Positions 21,466-33,345 are shown, counted from the first letter of the stretch. The stretch: DNA of 64,000 nt from Cotesia glomerata (GCF_020080835.1 NC_058160.1:30243152-30307151), one strand, 5' to 3'. Numbers and translations: made by a program. Notes: generated from the letters alone by a model not told the origin.

Positions 21466-24240
21466 TTATCTTTATTACCGCTGAAAATCGAATATTTTAT
21501 TTTTATTCGTCTTATATCAAAATATGTAAGCTTATATTTTTTTTAAAGTTGCGCAAGATTTTTATTGGCCATTAAAATGCTGGGTAGTTTTTTTTCAGCT
21601 AAAAAATTGCTATTTTTTTCTTTGAAATTTAACTCCTTGAAATAACACGAAAGCTTTGTCTGCTCTCGCCGCGTTATTGCACAATATTTACAAGAAAACA
21701 AGAGTAATAATATTCTAAAAGATCTAAATTCTCAAAGTTCCGTGTTTATTATTAATTTAAAGTCCATTAAAAAGCTCATCTCGACAGATAATTGCATATA
21801 TTAGATAGAGGTTTGCAAAAACAAGAATACTTGTCCTCGTCCTCCATTGTTGTTTGTTTCCTGACCTTAATTACACACAGCCACGTGTCATTCTCTCTCT
21901 TGAGTTGTTTAAAAAGACATACAACACACACGACATACTCCGACACTAAATTATACCTCGAGAACTCCATAACAAATGTAATACTTATGAAATAGTCTTC
22001 ACTCGTACTGTACAACACATAACAAACTTACAAACTACTATTTCAATCGACTCACACTCGTTCTTTTTTTTCATTTGTTTAACTTTCAATAATTGTAATA
22101 ATTATGCTATTTTCATCTCTTAAATTACCGGCTATTACGAATTATCTTGATTGCATGCACCTTTGTGAATTTTACTCGAGTATAAATTATTTTACAAATA
22201 ACAAAGTAATAAAAAATGATTATAGTTATTGCAATAAAATAATTGTCAACAATGCCGGGTAGGTATAGTATTATTATTATTACTATGAGTGAGTTTATAA
22301 ATATAGCGCGTTATATAACTGGGTATATATTTACAAACAAGTACATTGGTCTCCAATATAATAATAAACATAGCTCTTACGCTGATGTCCGCCACACACG
22401 TGTGTATTATAAGTTCAATTTGTTTTAAAGAAAAATAAATAAATAAATTCTATAGTTTATTTTTAAAAATAAAAATAACAAGTAAATAATAAATGAAAGT
22501 ATATTGAATAAAATCGTATCGTATAGTAAGTTGATGTAGAATAAATGTTTACGCTCGATCACAATCAATAACCATTGGCGTGTATCTGAGTATGTATATA
22601 AAGTTAATGAATCAAACAAGTATGATTATATACTACCAGCTTAAATTGTTACCTTTTGACCCTTTTCCCATTTATTTGAACTAACTCGAGTTACAATTCA
22701 ATTATCTGATCTCACGGGCTTAATATTTCAATCGATATTATAAATTATAATAATCGATAAAATTGATATGATACAAACATGACTGATTACTGATCTCGAG
22801 ATCAAAGACGTTATATTTAAAGTTGTATCCGCAATGCGGTTTTCTTCAACCGTTAAATTATTCTCTTTACTTTATGGTTAAATATTTTAATTTTTTAAAA
22901 TCGACTGTTGAATTTAATAAAGCGTGAAAAGAATGAATGTTTAAATTTTTAAATTAATTTTTGGGACTACTGTCAATAAAAATTTGTTAGGTTTTTATTT
23001 AAATTTGAAATTTGATACTCACTATTTAGTAATTGAATATAAATGTCTATTGTATAAACAAAAGTGAGTTAATTTTAATATTATTGTAAATTTAAAAAGA
23101 TTAATGATGTTTTTCAGAAGATTTATAATGTAGGTCTTTAATATCACATAAAATATTTATAAATATTCCGAGAACTATATAATAAATTATAAATAGTTGA
23201 AAATATTCAAATTTGAATAAATAAGTTAAGTTAAGTTGTTTTTAATAAATACAATATTTAAATTGAATATAATTATTTATAGTGTTGAGTTTTATTTAAA
23301 AGGAGAGATTAACGCGTCTGACGCTAAAGGGAGCAATGGCAGTAGTTTATTTTTCGGAGAGTACACTGGGAGAATTAAAAAAAGCCCGAGGAAGGAGCTA
23401 AGGGGGTGTGTATAAATGGGTACGCGCGACTGTAAGCAAATTTTTAGCAAAGAAAACACAGAGGTCTGGCCAACTGCCAGCTTTAATTAATTCTGCGGTA
23501 TAATCATCAACTAACAAGACTGGACACGTAATTAGTCACTATTATAGTAACCAGTAAATTCTATTTTTTTCTTTTAAATAGAATAAATTGTCATTCAATA
23601 AAAAAACAAACTTATAATTATTTATCGTTTGGTTTTTCCGTGATTTGAACGCTAGACCGAGAATTTATAAATTTCGTCAGACCGCTGATGACTCAATTGA
23701 TTCGGAAAGATAATCCTGGTAAATTAGCATACCACTATTTGTATTATTTTATAATATTTCTAAGAATCAATTTACCTGGTGATGTACACGCGAGAGAAAG
23801 TTTATCCTATTTATAGACGTTAGATGTGATATTAATGTTTAAATGTTTTCTTTGACAAAAGGTATGATGAAAGTATTATTCATTTTTTATTTTATTGATT
23901 TATTATCGCTATACTTTTTCAATAATTTCATCATCAAAATAATAGAACAAAAGGTTAGCATAAATAAAAAAAATTTTAAGTTTTTAAATATTAAAATTTT
24001 GTTTATTTAAAGAATTTTTCAAGTAAATATTTTCCAAGTTGACGATAATTTTTTTCGAGTCAAAATAATTTTGGTCGTCCGTCAATTAATAGAAATGACG
24101 GGATAAATTCAATAAAAATAAACAAAAATTATAAGGGCGACTCAAGGACCATTAAGTTATTTTCTCAAGAGTTTTACGCCGTAAATAATTGTAACAAAAA
24201 AAAAATTAGGAAAACGGTTGACCCTTAAGGCCATCCCAGC
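21466..24240. other. Intronic AT-rich sequence
   Basis: No coding exon or element end was recognised. A modestly GC-richer patch at 23300-23520 includes ACGCGTCTGACGC and GGGTACGCGCGACTG, and may be regulatory. Confidence 0.35.
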
Positions 24241-24869
24241 AACTTTCCGCTAACTCTATACCTAAACGCTCACCATTTCACTCATTTTGTTTTTGAGCTC
24301 GGAGAGCTCAAAAATATTATTTTTGGTTTATCTTGAGCTTTCCAAGCTCAAAGACATGACTGTTCTATGCTTTTGAGCTCTTCGAGCTCAAAAGTCTGAT
24401 AGGAGTTTCATATAACACTATTTTTTGAATTTTTAAACCATAATAACTTTTGAATGAATCAACCGATTTTCTCGCGGTTTACGGCATCCAGCGCAGTTTT
24501 TTGAGCTTTTTTAAGAAATTTCAGAGCGCAAGCTAATCAGACCAAAAATTTCATAGAAATTCTAAAAAAAACATTTTTTTCCAATTTTTTTCGACAACGA
24601 TATCTTCCGAACGAATCAACCGATTTTAATCAGACTGGTGGCAATCGACGTAGTTTTTTTAGGTTAAGAGCTGATTAGTTTCTGTAATTAATCGGTAGAG
24701 CGGTTTAAAAGTTATTCCAAAAAAACGGATATTTGGAAATAAAATTTTTGAGATTTCTCAAAATTGATCGACTCGAATTTTCTAAACTAGTATCAGAAAT
24801 ATAAGGGCATTAAACTCTTTGGAATACCGCTTATTTCGATCAAATCGAATAAGCCGTTCAAAACTTACA

Positions 24870-25355
24870 CACTGAGAGAAAAGTGCATAGTTAACTGAAT
24901 CATAACATCACAATTATGAAAATATAGTTTTCTGAACTTTTTTTTTGTAGTTACTCAAACTATGCATTAGTTTAAGTAACTATTGATAAATAGTTATATC
25001 GACTATATTTTAATAAATATGTTTTTGTTATCGTGTTAAACAAAAAGTTATTAGGTGACTGAAAGGTTTTTACGGACAACGTCTCAGATAGCTAAACTGG
25101 AAGAGCCCTTAGTGCGTAACCAAAAGATCCGAGTTCGATTCCCGGTCCGAGCTATCCGAATTATTTTTTCTATTTTCTGAGTGAAAGTTAATCAAGATGG
25201 CTATCAAGCTGATATTTAACTGAAAATAGTTTAAGTAACTATCTATTGGAATTCAATATAATAAATAATGTTAAGTACAAGAACTGCAATTAAATAGTGG
25301 TGATGCTATTTAACTAGATTTTCCTAGTTCAGTTGACCATATTTTTCTCTCAGTG
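24870..25355. mobile_element. TIR element with a tRNA-like core, nested in element Y
   Basis: The terminal inverted repeat is CACTGAGAGAAAA (24870 and inverted ending at 25355), extended by an imperfect second block (ATAGTTAACTGAAT and its degenerate inverse). The flanking CA dinucleotide appears on both sides, consistent with a 2-bp duplication. In its middle (25082-25152) lies a degenerate tRNA-like sequence. It resembles the TA-inserting element at 53172-53630, whose tip is CACTGATAGAAAA. Confidence 0.72.
25082..25152 (+). ncRNA. Degenerate tRNA-like (pol III promoter) sequence
   Basis: An A-box-like TAGCTAAACTGG (25089-25100) and a B-box-like GAGTTCGATTCC (25131-25142) have the spacing of a tRNA gene. 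Folding by hand gives D-stem pairs 3 of 4, T-stem 4 of 5 and acceptor 5 of 7. The anticodon stem is poor and position 33 is not U. It is therefore a tRNA-derived relic and not a functional tRNA. Such a core usually marks a SINE, but here it lies inside inverted terminal repeats. Confidence 0.6.
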
Positions 25356-25521
25356 CAAGAGATTTACATACAGACACGGTGACATCACTGCGGGAATAGT
25401 CAGGAAAGCATTTTAGGACCTTAAAACATCGAGATCTGATGAAAACTCAATTTTCAAAAAACGGGGTAAAACCAATAACTTCCCGATTTTTGAAAATTTT
25501 CAATTTTCTTAGCGGAAAGTT

Positions 25522-26499
25522 AATAAACGAAAGCTGTGCTCGGTAAATTTGAATCTACAGCTTGTCGCAACTGAATAATTATTGGATAAATAAATTTATT
25601 TATTTATTGGAAGTTTAAATGGAAGATAATTGAATGAAATCATTGACAAAGTATGTGTATAATAACAACAATTATATGAGATAATAAAAAATGAATAAAA
25701 TATTGGATCTACAAGCCGTGACGAAGTACTCGGAAACAAAATATTTATTGACCGTTCTAGTGAAGTACGTCATTGTATATATACTGTCTATTATACCCGG
25801 TATCGAGAGGTACGCATAGCAATTTGACAAATATTTTCTGCGTACGCTGATAAACTCGAGGGAATACTGAACAAGTAGATGATAAATAAATACACATCTA
25901 CATATTTTTGTGTATCAACTATAATATAATAGGAGGTTGATATATCTATCGGACAAATAAAACCAACGAGGATAATTTATCGCGTATATACAATGCTACA
26001 ACGCGGTTGTTTATGTCTGGATAATTGTCGACCAGATTGTTCAAAAAGAGCCTCGGTTTATCATGAAAAATTTTTAACTAATTTGATTGAGGGATATTGA
26101 GATATATTTTGTGTTATTTATTAACTCTCGTTGGTATTTAAATTTTATTGGAGGGCATTTAAATGTTTGTTTTTATTTATTTAAAAAAGCCGATTTTATA
26201 CGAAAAAATATTATATGAAATTCTGATTAATTTATTCATTAATATTTAGGAAATATACAAACAGATGCACACCTCGAATGCTCAGAAATTTTTTTAGCGA
26301 GTCAAACATCTATAATGATGGTGATGAAAATAGTTTTAATGCTCAGTAGGATTTTATTATCCAGAAAGATTGAATGAAAATTCTAAATTTATCAAGCGTT
26401 TGAAGTGTGCGATAAATACAATAAAATAGCTAAAAATATTAAGCATTTAAATAGATATTGATACTGTAAAAAAATATTTAATAATTATCAAATACTCAC
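25522..26499. other. Intronic sequence before the candidate proximal first exon
   Basis: AT-rich, with a GC-richer patch at about 25790-26060 (GTACGCATAGC, CTCGAGGG, CAACGCGG). No exon was recognised. Confidence 0.35.
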
Positions 26500-26551
26500 G
26501 ATGGTGTGTAGGATAATTATTGTTGTTATTCGACATAACTTTATAATCCAT
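26500..26551 (-). CDS. Candidate proximal first coding exon of the RA-PH gene
   Basis: The ATG at 26551 lies in a good insect start context (GCCAACATGG). It is the first in-frame ATG after an upstream in-frame TAA about 60 bases away. The 17 codons read MDYKVMSNNNNNYPTHH plus one base, ending at donor ATC|GTGAGT. Joined to the exon at 9307 the split codon is CAT (His), giving ...THHHWIPKM. The Asn run is AAC/AAT coding. The phase agrees, but one random exon in three would agree too. The intron would be about 17 kb. An ATATAAA box-like sequence lies about 120 bases upstream, so a nearby transcription start is possible. Confidence 0.55.
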
Positions 26552-26920
26552 GTTGGCACTCGCTCCTTCAAGAAGCACTTCACGTTCAAAAATTAATATT
26601 GCCAGTACGCGACATTATTAATCATTAACTATTAATAATTAAATATTATTTAAGGAGTAACAATTTGTTGGTTTATATCTTCAGTCGTGTTTGAAAAGAT
26701 CGATCGACTATTGGACAATTCACTTTCTAAGTCACTTCCAATTTCGAATTAAATATCTAAAAAAAATCATTCATCTTATCTTTAATAAAATTAATTGGAT
26801 TGCTTTTATAACTGGATTACTTCATGTACTTGATATAATTTTAATTATTTTTTTAAATATACGTTTTAGATTATTTTTTTTACAAATTATTAATGTAATT
26901 AAACCGATTTTCTTTATTAG
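26552..26920 (-). promoter_or_regulatory. 5' flank or untranslated region of the candidate proximal first exon
   Basis: On the minus strand the 36 bases before the ATG are GC-richer and free of stops. Further up lies ATATAAACC at about 26670-26680, a possible TATA box, and GTGTTTGAAAAGATCGATCG. No transcription start can be fixed from sequence alone. Confidence 0.3.
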
Positions 26921-27656
26921 TTGACAAAATACAATGTCATTTCTTAAATATTGACATTTTTAAAGATATAAGCTCATCCCGATGTTACACTCATCAAGAT
27001 CTTTCATTCGAGTACCCACATCAATTTTTCATATATTTTATATATTTATATATTTCACAAAAAAAATTTTAAATTTAAAAAAAAAATTTTAATTTCAGTG
27101 TGGTACTATTTTTTAAAATAAGATGTTGATGAATACCAATCTTCATCTTGTTTTAAAAAACAGTAACACACTGAAATTTTTTAATTTTAATTTTAATTTT
27201 TAATTAAAAATTTTTCTTTTAAATTTATTTTTTTTTTAAACTTATTAAGGATTAGTTTTTTGATTTGGAATAAAATTATAATCTGTATTATTCATTATAA
27301 TATACTTATTATTCATATATATTTGATTGCAAAATGTACTTGAAAATGATAATGTAAAAATGGGTACTATCTGCAGATAGATTCTAGTTAAATTCCAAAT
27401 GGACGCCACTTCTATGTAAGATGGGACTGACGAGCATGCGCGCGGTACTGACAACCATCTGAGACAAATAAATCTCAGATGGATCTGAGCCCCATCTCGG
27501 ATTGAACTGAAATAAACGGAAACTGTACCTACTACAGTCTACATAGAAGTAGTAACCATTTGTAAATTTTTTTCACTATAGATGGAACTGGGTTCCGTCG
27601 AACATGGAAACCAGTTAAATCTCGTTTTTTCCGTGTAGTGACTGCAAGATTGCTAG
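26921..27656 (+). mobile_element. Helitron copy C, truncated and interrupted
   Basis: TACAATGTCATTTCTTAAAT through one palindromic half-unit (to about 27060) matches the family. The 3' end GTGACTGCAAGATTGCTAG at 27638-27656, followed by T, also matches. Between them is foreign DNA ending GTTTTTTCCGTG, then TA, which is the right end of a CACGG-type MITE inserted at the TA in the Helitron hairpin loop. The left boundary of that insertion is lost in rearranged AT-rich sequence. Confidence 0.7.
27090..27185. repeat. Imperfect hairpin inside the interrupted Helitron
   Basis: TTTCAGTGTGGTACTATTTT and AAGATG face CATCTT and AAAACAGTAACACACTGAAA around a short loop. The arms are about 33 bases each with a few mismatches. 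It probably represents another small fold-back MITE. Confidence 0.6.
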
Positions 27657-28949
27657 TAAATAAATACATAAAAAATAATTATAAAAATGCATCCGCAATT
27701 CTTAAGTTCAAAAGTTAATACGACAAGTATTTTCGGTAAAAAACGACAAATAAAGGTACCCAAACGAATAATAAGAAATGATAGCCACATGATATATATA
27801 TTCGTGTAGATACGCACATACTTAAGATCATAAAAGCATTTCTAGGAACTGAACAACATACAAAGTCTGTTATGTTGTTATTCTAATCGAGTCGGTACGA
27901 AAATAGACGGCGTGGGCGGCTTTTCAGAGTAGAGCTGCATAGCAATATTACATATATTGTCTATATATCTATATCTGAGGCTATAACTCTATTTTGTGTG
28001 CGTCTGCATACGTATGACAAAAAGAGATCCGAGATGATGTGACGAAGAAAATCCTAAGGAGTCTTTATATGTAGTGTGTCGTGTCCTATACTACTTACTA
28101 CTACTTATATCACCACTACTAGTGTATAAATATAAAATAACTGAACACGTATAACAACACGATACGGTAGAGTTAATATAAGTCGAGTTGAGTGTCTGGC
28201 TTGGTTTCATTTGGTTTCGGGGCTGAACAACAACATCATACCATACCATAGCATAGCATACCACTATAATATAAATATATAAATATGTACGTATGTATCG
28301 GAATGAACATACGCATAGCCACGCGGTGGCGTCTGTTTACCAGCAATTTTAAATTTTTTATTATTATTTTTGTTATTTATTTATTTTTTATTATTACTCC
28401 CGGCCACTCGCCGATCACCCCTTCCTCCTCTTCTACCTATGTATAGGGTTCCCCACCCTTTCATACATGAACGCACATACAAGAAAGACCACACCGCGAG
28501 TTATCCTTTCTCTCTTTTCTACGGCCTTTTTCTTCCCGTTTTTTTTTATTTTTTTATTTTTTTATTTTTGTTGTTATTTAATTTCATTTTTGTTTATTTT
28601 TATTTGCTAATCCTTTTATACTTTTCTTGTCTCACTACACAAGGATCAACATTTCGCGTGTGTACATTGTTACTATATACTACGAGCTACGCAAAAAATA
28701 ACAAAACAATAAAATAAATAAATAGATTAAAAAAACTAAGACAAAGAGAAGCTGGTGCAGGCTCGCGTCGCGTAACAAAAGGCGCCGCGAAGAACCGCAA
28801 ACAAGCAGGAGGTCCTTGTTACATTCGGTGGACAAGCCTCGACTGGCACAAAAAAAATTTTTTTTATTCTACTTGACAATTATCAATTTTTGACTTGTTA
28901 TTGAGTAAAATCAACCAAAAAATTAAAATTTAAACGAAAAATGATGAAT
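27657..28949. other. GC-richer, non-coding island upstream of the proximal exon
   Basis: Segments 27840-28330, 28390-28520 and 28730-28850 (GGCTCGCGTCGCG, GGCGCCGCGAAG) are richer in GC than the surroundings and look like unique sequence. CATACCATACCATAGCATAG is a local degenerate repeat (28240-28262). No frame is bounded by good splice sites. Regulatory or 5' untranslated use is possible. Confidence 0.3.
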
Positions 28950-29268
28950 TTTATCCAAAATTTAAACTGTAATAAATAATAATCGATTTATAATATAATA
29001 AGTAATGATCAACTGCTAAAAATTACCATTTCAAACAGTAAAATCGTGATTTTACTATTCACTTTATAATATTTATCATTTAAACGCTACAATTTATTTT
29101 TTACATGGAAGTAAATACTATTTCAAACAGTAATATTCGCTATGTGAATGTCGAAAATGTTAAAGTATAATAATTAAGAATTTTGACTTTGATATTTATC
29201 ATTTGGTACCTAAAAAATGATCGCATGATATGTAAAAAGTATAAAATAAAGTTACTAAATTTCTAATA

Positions 29269-29421
29269 CACAGTAAAAAATTTTGCGTCATTGCGTCAAA
29301 AAATTTTGTGTTAAATATTTAACACTTTTATGTATAAATTTAATATTTATTGTGTTAAATTAACACAAAGAAGTGTTAAATATTCAACATAAAAATTTTT
29401 AACACAAAATTGTTTACTGTG
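29269..29421. mobile_element. Small CACAG-type MITE nested in copy 1
   Basis: The ends CACAGTAAAAAATTTTG and CAAAATTGTTTACTGTG are inverted with few mismatches. TA duplications lie at 29267-29268 and 29422-29423. The other copy of the host element has the uninterrupted site TTGTATTAGAAATTT (around 58312), confirming the boundaries. Its length is 153 bp, with GTTAAATATTTAACAC palindromes inside. Confidence 0.88.
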
Positions 29422-29783
29422 TACAAGCAACGTCAATATTTACAAAGTAAAATGGTAAATTTTGAACGCAACGCTAAAAATTAAACTATAATTATTGACT
29501 TGCTTGGACTGGTAAATAAAAACGTATATTTTAAAAGTAGAATTTTTGCTGTTTCAAATGTTAAATTTTCCCAGAGTGAGACTCCCTTCTCCTTATCTGA
29601 GTTCCCCTTCTCCCCATAGTACGGACTATATATTGAAATGGCAATTTTTACTGTTTGAAACTGTAATTTTTTAAGATGAGAGAGTCGTTATTTACTATAG
29701 TGACTTCTACTAATCACTTATTTTCGATATTAAATTATAAATTGTAGCTTTTACACTTTCTACATTAAGTTCTGTAATATTTA

Positions 29784-30271
29784 CACGGAAAAAAAAGTTG
29801 ATTTAAAAATTGCATCACTAATGATGTAAAAATCCGATTGTACGAGTGGCGTTAGTTTTGGTTTGAGGTGATACAAATATTGTATCACCGTGATGTAGAT
29901 TCCACATCACAGTGAAGTAAATTATGAGTGCGCTACACGCACGCGTCTGAATATTGTATAGGTTATATTTGTTGTTGATGTTTTGTGTCGTATGTATTTT
30001 TTTATTAATTAAGAATTTGTTATAAAAAAAACGTGATAATAACATAGCCGATGACTTTGTATGTTCAATGCTAAAAGAATATTGTCTGGAAAAATTTATT
30101 TCAAGGTTTGAGGGTACGAATATTACCGTCAAGTTAGTCCCATTTAAAATACATTAGATACAAAAATTGCATCACCGGGTGGCGTAAATTTAGCATCACC
30201 TCTGTTGACTTCACAGGTGATACAATTTTTGTATCACCTGATGAGATTTTAAAGCCACTTTTTTTTCCGTG
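29784..30271. mobile_element. CACGG-type MITE nested in copy 1
   Basis: The ends CACGGAAAAAAAAGT and ACTTTTTTTTCCGTG are inverted. TA lies on the left (29782-29783), and TG on the right replaces the expected TA. The paralogous host copy has the empty site ...AAATATAAATATT... (about 57953-57967). The inside carries inverted ATTGCATCAC and GTGATACAATTTTTGTATCA words at both flanks and a CpG-bearing middle (CGCTACACGCACGCG). Confidence 0.85.
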
Positions 30272-30366
30272 TGTATTTTTGCCACCCCGATGTCCGCTGT
30301 ACTGTTTGAAACTCTAAAAATTAACCGGAATCCGAGTGAATTTCACAGTTTACTTTTTTCCGTGTA

Positions 30367-32889
30367 TTTTTTTTTTTGTTTATAGCAAAAATAATTTACA
30401 AAAACAATCAGCTTGACGAAAGAAAGATGATTGATAGGAGGAAGGATTTACTATTTAATATTTAGAATTTTATTGGGATGTCACACGGAAAAGCTTTATA
30501 ACGTAACCATAGAATTTGAAACGACTAACCGGATTGGATATCTATTTCCACTACTCATTTTGACCCGTTCAATGTATCAGGTAGAACAGCACCAGCGAAA
30601 CTGCAAGTACTGACTGGAGCTATTTATTTCAATTCTTCATACGCCGAACAGAACAAAACAGAACAGAGCAGAGCGGGAATATGTAGTATGGGCGATACAT
30701 ACAACAGATGAGAGTATATGGAGCGGTACAAGAGTACAAGAGATACGATTAACTGTGACGATGACTGGACTGGTACTATAACTATTACCATTACTATTAC
30801 TATCACGTGTACTATTCACTAGACTACTATTTTAACTTGAACGCCCACACACTCGACACAGGCTTTGGCTCTCAAACGCATAATAATTTATACGTCGCGA
30901 ATCACGAATCACGTCAGACAATCAAGCAAATTGTTCGCGGTATCGTGATACTTTAAATTACGAGGCAACTTCAATGCTATACTGCGCTATCCTCGATAAT
31001 ATAATATAGCTACAACTAAAATAACAAAATTAATTAAAATCGTATGGTTGGTCTTTCTTGTCATATACATTTTCATTTATTTTTATTATTTTCCACGGCA
31101 TAAATCCGCGGAATTTAATGCCCCTGAACAAAATAAATTGTTTTATTCATTAAAACTACAAAGTATTCGACTCGACGGATCGAAGAAGACGAAGACGAAG
31201 ACAAGGAAAGTATTAAGGACGAAAGCTGAGAGAAAGGAAAGGTGATCATTTATTTGAAAGTATGAAAGCCATTCAGTCCTTGAGAATTTCAAAGCCTTTC
31301 TCTGTGTAGACGTTTCAAATATTGAGAAAAGTTTCGACAGACTTATCACTCTTTTTTTTTTCATTTTTAATATTGATATTAATATTGTTTGATGATTAAT
31401 TACGGATATTTTTTTGCTCTTATCTGACTCTCGGAGATTATGTATTTAATGATCATTTTTACCCGGAAATCACAACTTTTGTTTACTTTTACTACAACGA
31501 TTATGACCTCCAAAAAAGCATTGCGTCATAAATACACAAATAAAATAGTTAAATAAAAGTGAGTCATCAAAGTTAGTACGTAGCTTAAAGTTACATGAGG
31601 AATTTAATAAGTTGACACTCAAATTTAATTTTCAATAAAAGGTTTAGTCGGAATTTAGTAATCAAGCCAATTGAGAATTAAAAAAAAATTTATTAGAGAC
31701 TTGTCAGTCATTTAAAATGTTATTTTTTACTAGAATTTAATTTTTTTTTTTATTTACCAAAAATATTATTAAAGGATCTATTGCAATTTTTTATTTTTTT
31801 ACACTGAATATTTTTGGGATTTAAAAAAAATCAGTCGATTTTTTTGGCTCAGTCTAGTGAATATTACTATAAATATTATTTCACAATACAAAAAAAAAAT
31901 ATCAGAGAATCGATGATAAAACGGCGAAGAAAATAGAAATGGTGTGAAATGAAAAAAGTTTAAGAATAAAAGTCACGACCTTTTTCAATTGCATTCTTAT
32001 ATACTTACAGACAATCCGATACAATTTTATATATATACAATTGACGATGGAACTTGACAGGTTCCGAGGAGAAAGAACTCGAATAAGAGAATGGAACGAG
32101 AAAAGGAAATAGATAAAAACTAGAAAGCTTTTACGATCACCCGTACCGAGGATTTTTTCCAAATATCAAACGTTAATTTCATCTCTTATTTATTTTTTAC
32201 TCTGAGTAAGCGACATTCATAAATAAATGCTTCCATTAAACCGGCTTTTAACATATATTCATAAAATAATAAACTGAAATCGTGGATAATAATTAAACAT
32301 TACCATTCATTGAAATTTTATTTTATTTTCATTCTAATTAAAAATAATAATGATTAAATAAAAAATATGAATAAGCGTTCAGGTACTCGATCCATTTATT
32401 CTTCGGCGCATCAAGTGTGACGTACGACGTTAAAAGATTAAGTTAGATGACGATATAATAACACATACTGCACATGAAATGCTAAGTCTACTGTTCAGCT
32501 GTGTCAGCGGGTTTAATCAACAATTATTAAATACTATCGCTAATTAAAATTTAAATCTTAGTGAATTTTCTTCCCACAAGATCAGTCCACTTAATTTGTT
32601 TTTTTTTAATGGTTTAATTCAATGATAAATTAACAATTATTAATCTCAAATCTGAAATATATAAATTACTGACTACTTGCTAAATTATTAATGCATTTAA
32701 TACGCAACCAGTGACCCAATAATCTAAATAAGTTTATTTTTAATAGCTCAATTTAATTTTTTTTTGGCCCAATTAATCTTTAAAATTCCGTAGGATTTAA
32801 TTCCGCAGTTTTTAAATATAAACAAAAATATTTTCGCGGACTTTAAGATCGAAATTATTTCTTCCCTCAATAGAAAATTTTTTTACTTT
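30367..32889. other. AT-rich sequence with a GC-richer patch
   Basis: GC is higher at 30600-31000 (GCAGAGCGGGAATATG, TACGTCGCGAATC). At 31160-31245 there is a purine run (GAAGAAGACGAAGACGAAGA). No coding exon is supported. It is probably regulatory or intronic. Confidence 0.35.
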
Positions 32890-33345
32890 AAAAGTGAATT
32901 TTAATGAAAATTAAATTAGCCGACATTTAAAAATTTTTATAATTTTTTTTTATTGAAGAAATGATCATAAAAAAAGAAAAAAAAATTTCACTTGTGAAAA
33001 ACTTTAAAAATTGTAAGTGCAATTTTTAAAAAATATTTTTTTGTTCCAATTAATTATTAAAAAAAAATTAAAATCGTTGGCTAACTTTAGTAGTATGAAT
33101 TGTAATAATGATAAAGTTAGCCGACATTTTTGATTTTTTTATATTGCTCAATTTATTAAATTATAACTAAAAAATATTTTTAAAAAATTGCACTTATAGT
33201 TTTTAACGTTTTTAACAAATAAAAAAAATTTTTTTTACTTTTTTTCTAATAATTCTTTAATATAAAAAATCATAAAATTTTTTAGAAGTCGGCTAACTTT
33301 ATTTTCATTGAATTTTAAAGAGTTTTAGAGCGCGTTGCTCCAAAA
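32890..33345. repeat. GCCGAC palindromic AT-rich repeat family, best-preserved copy
   Basis: It runs from TGAAAATTAAATTAGCCGAC, through AAGTTAGCCGACATTTTTGA, to TTAGAAGTCGGCTAACTTTA and the edge TTTAGAGCGCGTTGCTCCAA. Two palindromic units of about 190 bp are joined head to tail. The same words recur at 11605-11990 and 13680-14420. Confidence 0.65.

Larger units (their letters stand above)
24241..25521. mobile_element. TIR element Y (AACTTTCCGCTAA ends)
   Basis: The 13-base end AACTTTCCGCTAA at 24241-24253 is perfectly inverted at 25509-25521. Inside are repeated palindromic GAGCTCNNNGAGCTC-like words (24295-24390) and two copies of an AACGAATCAACCGATTTT-like phrase. It is interrupted by the element at 24870-25355. 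Removing that leaves about 0.8 kb. No coding frame remains. The superfamily cannot be assigned, and target duplications are not clear. Confidence 0.65.
28950..30364. mobile_element. CACGG-type TIR element, copy 1, carrying two nested MITEs
   Basis: The right end ACTTTTTTCCGTG (30364) is followed by TA. The left end is eroded (CCAAAATTTAAACTGTAATA). The body matches 57868-59070 in the opposite orientation throughout (for example GCTAAAAATTACCATTTCAA, AACCGGAATCCGAGTGAATT). Two insertions absent from the other copy lie at 29269-29421 and 29784-30271, both at TA. The frequent TTTCAAACAGTAAA words are a family hallmark. There is no transposase. Confidence 0.8.

Noticed and set aside
24295..24390. 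Regulatory operator made of GAGCTC palindromes
   Set aside because: They sit inside a TIR element and are better explained as part of that transposon.
25082..25152. A functional tRNA gene
   Set aside because: Anticodon stem mispairs, position 33 is not U and the acceptor stem has two mismatches. It is a relic inside a transposon.
28370..28717. Plus-strand frame of 115 codons rich in Phe, Leu and Tyr
   Set aside because: A T-rich stretch gives a hydrophobic shadow. No domain or splice evidence.
29818..30132. Minus-strand frame of 104 codons
   Set aside because: It lies wholly within the nested CACGG MITE at 29784-30271, whose length and lack of relatives make coding unlikely.
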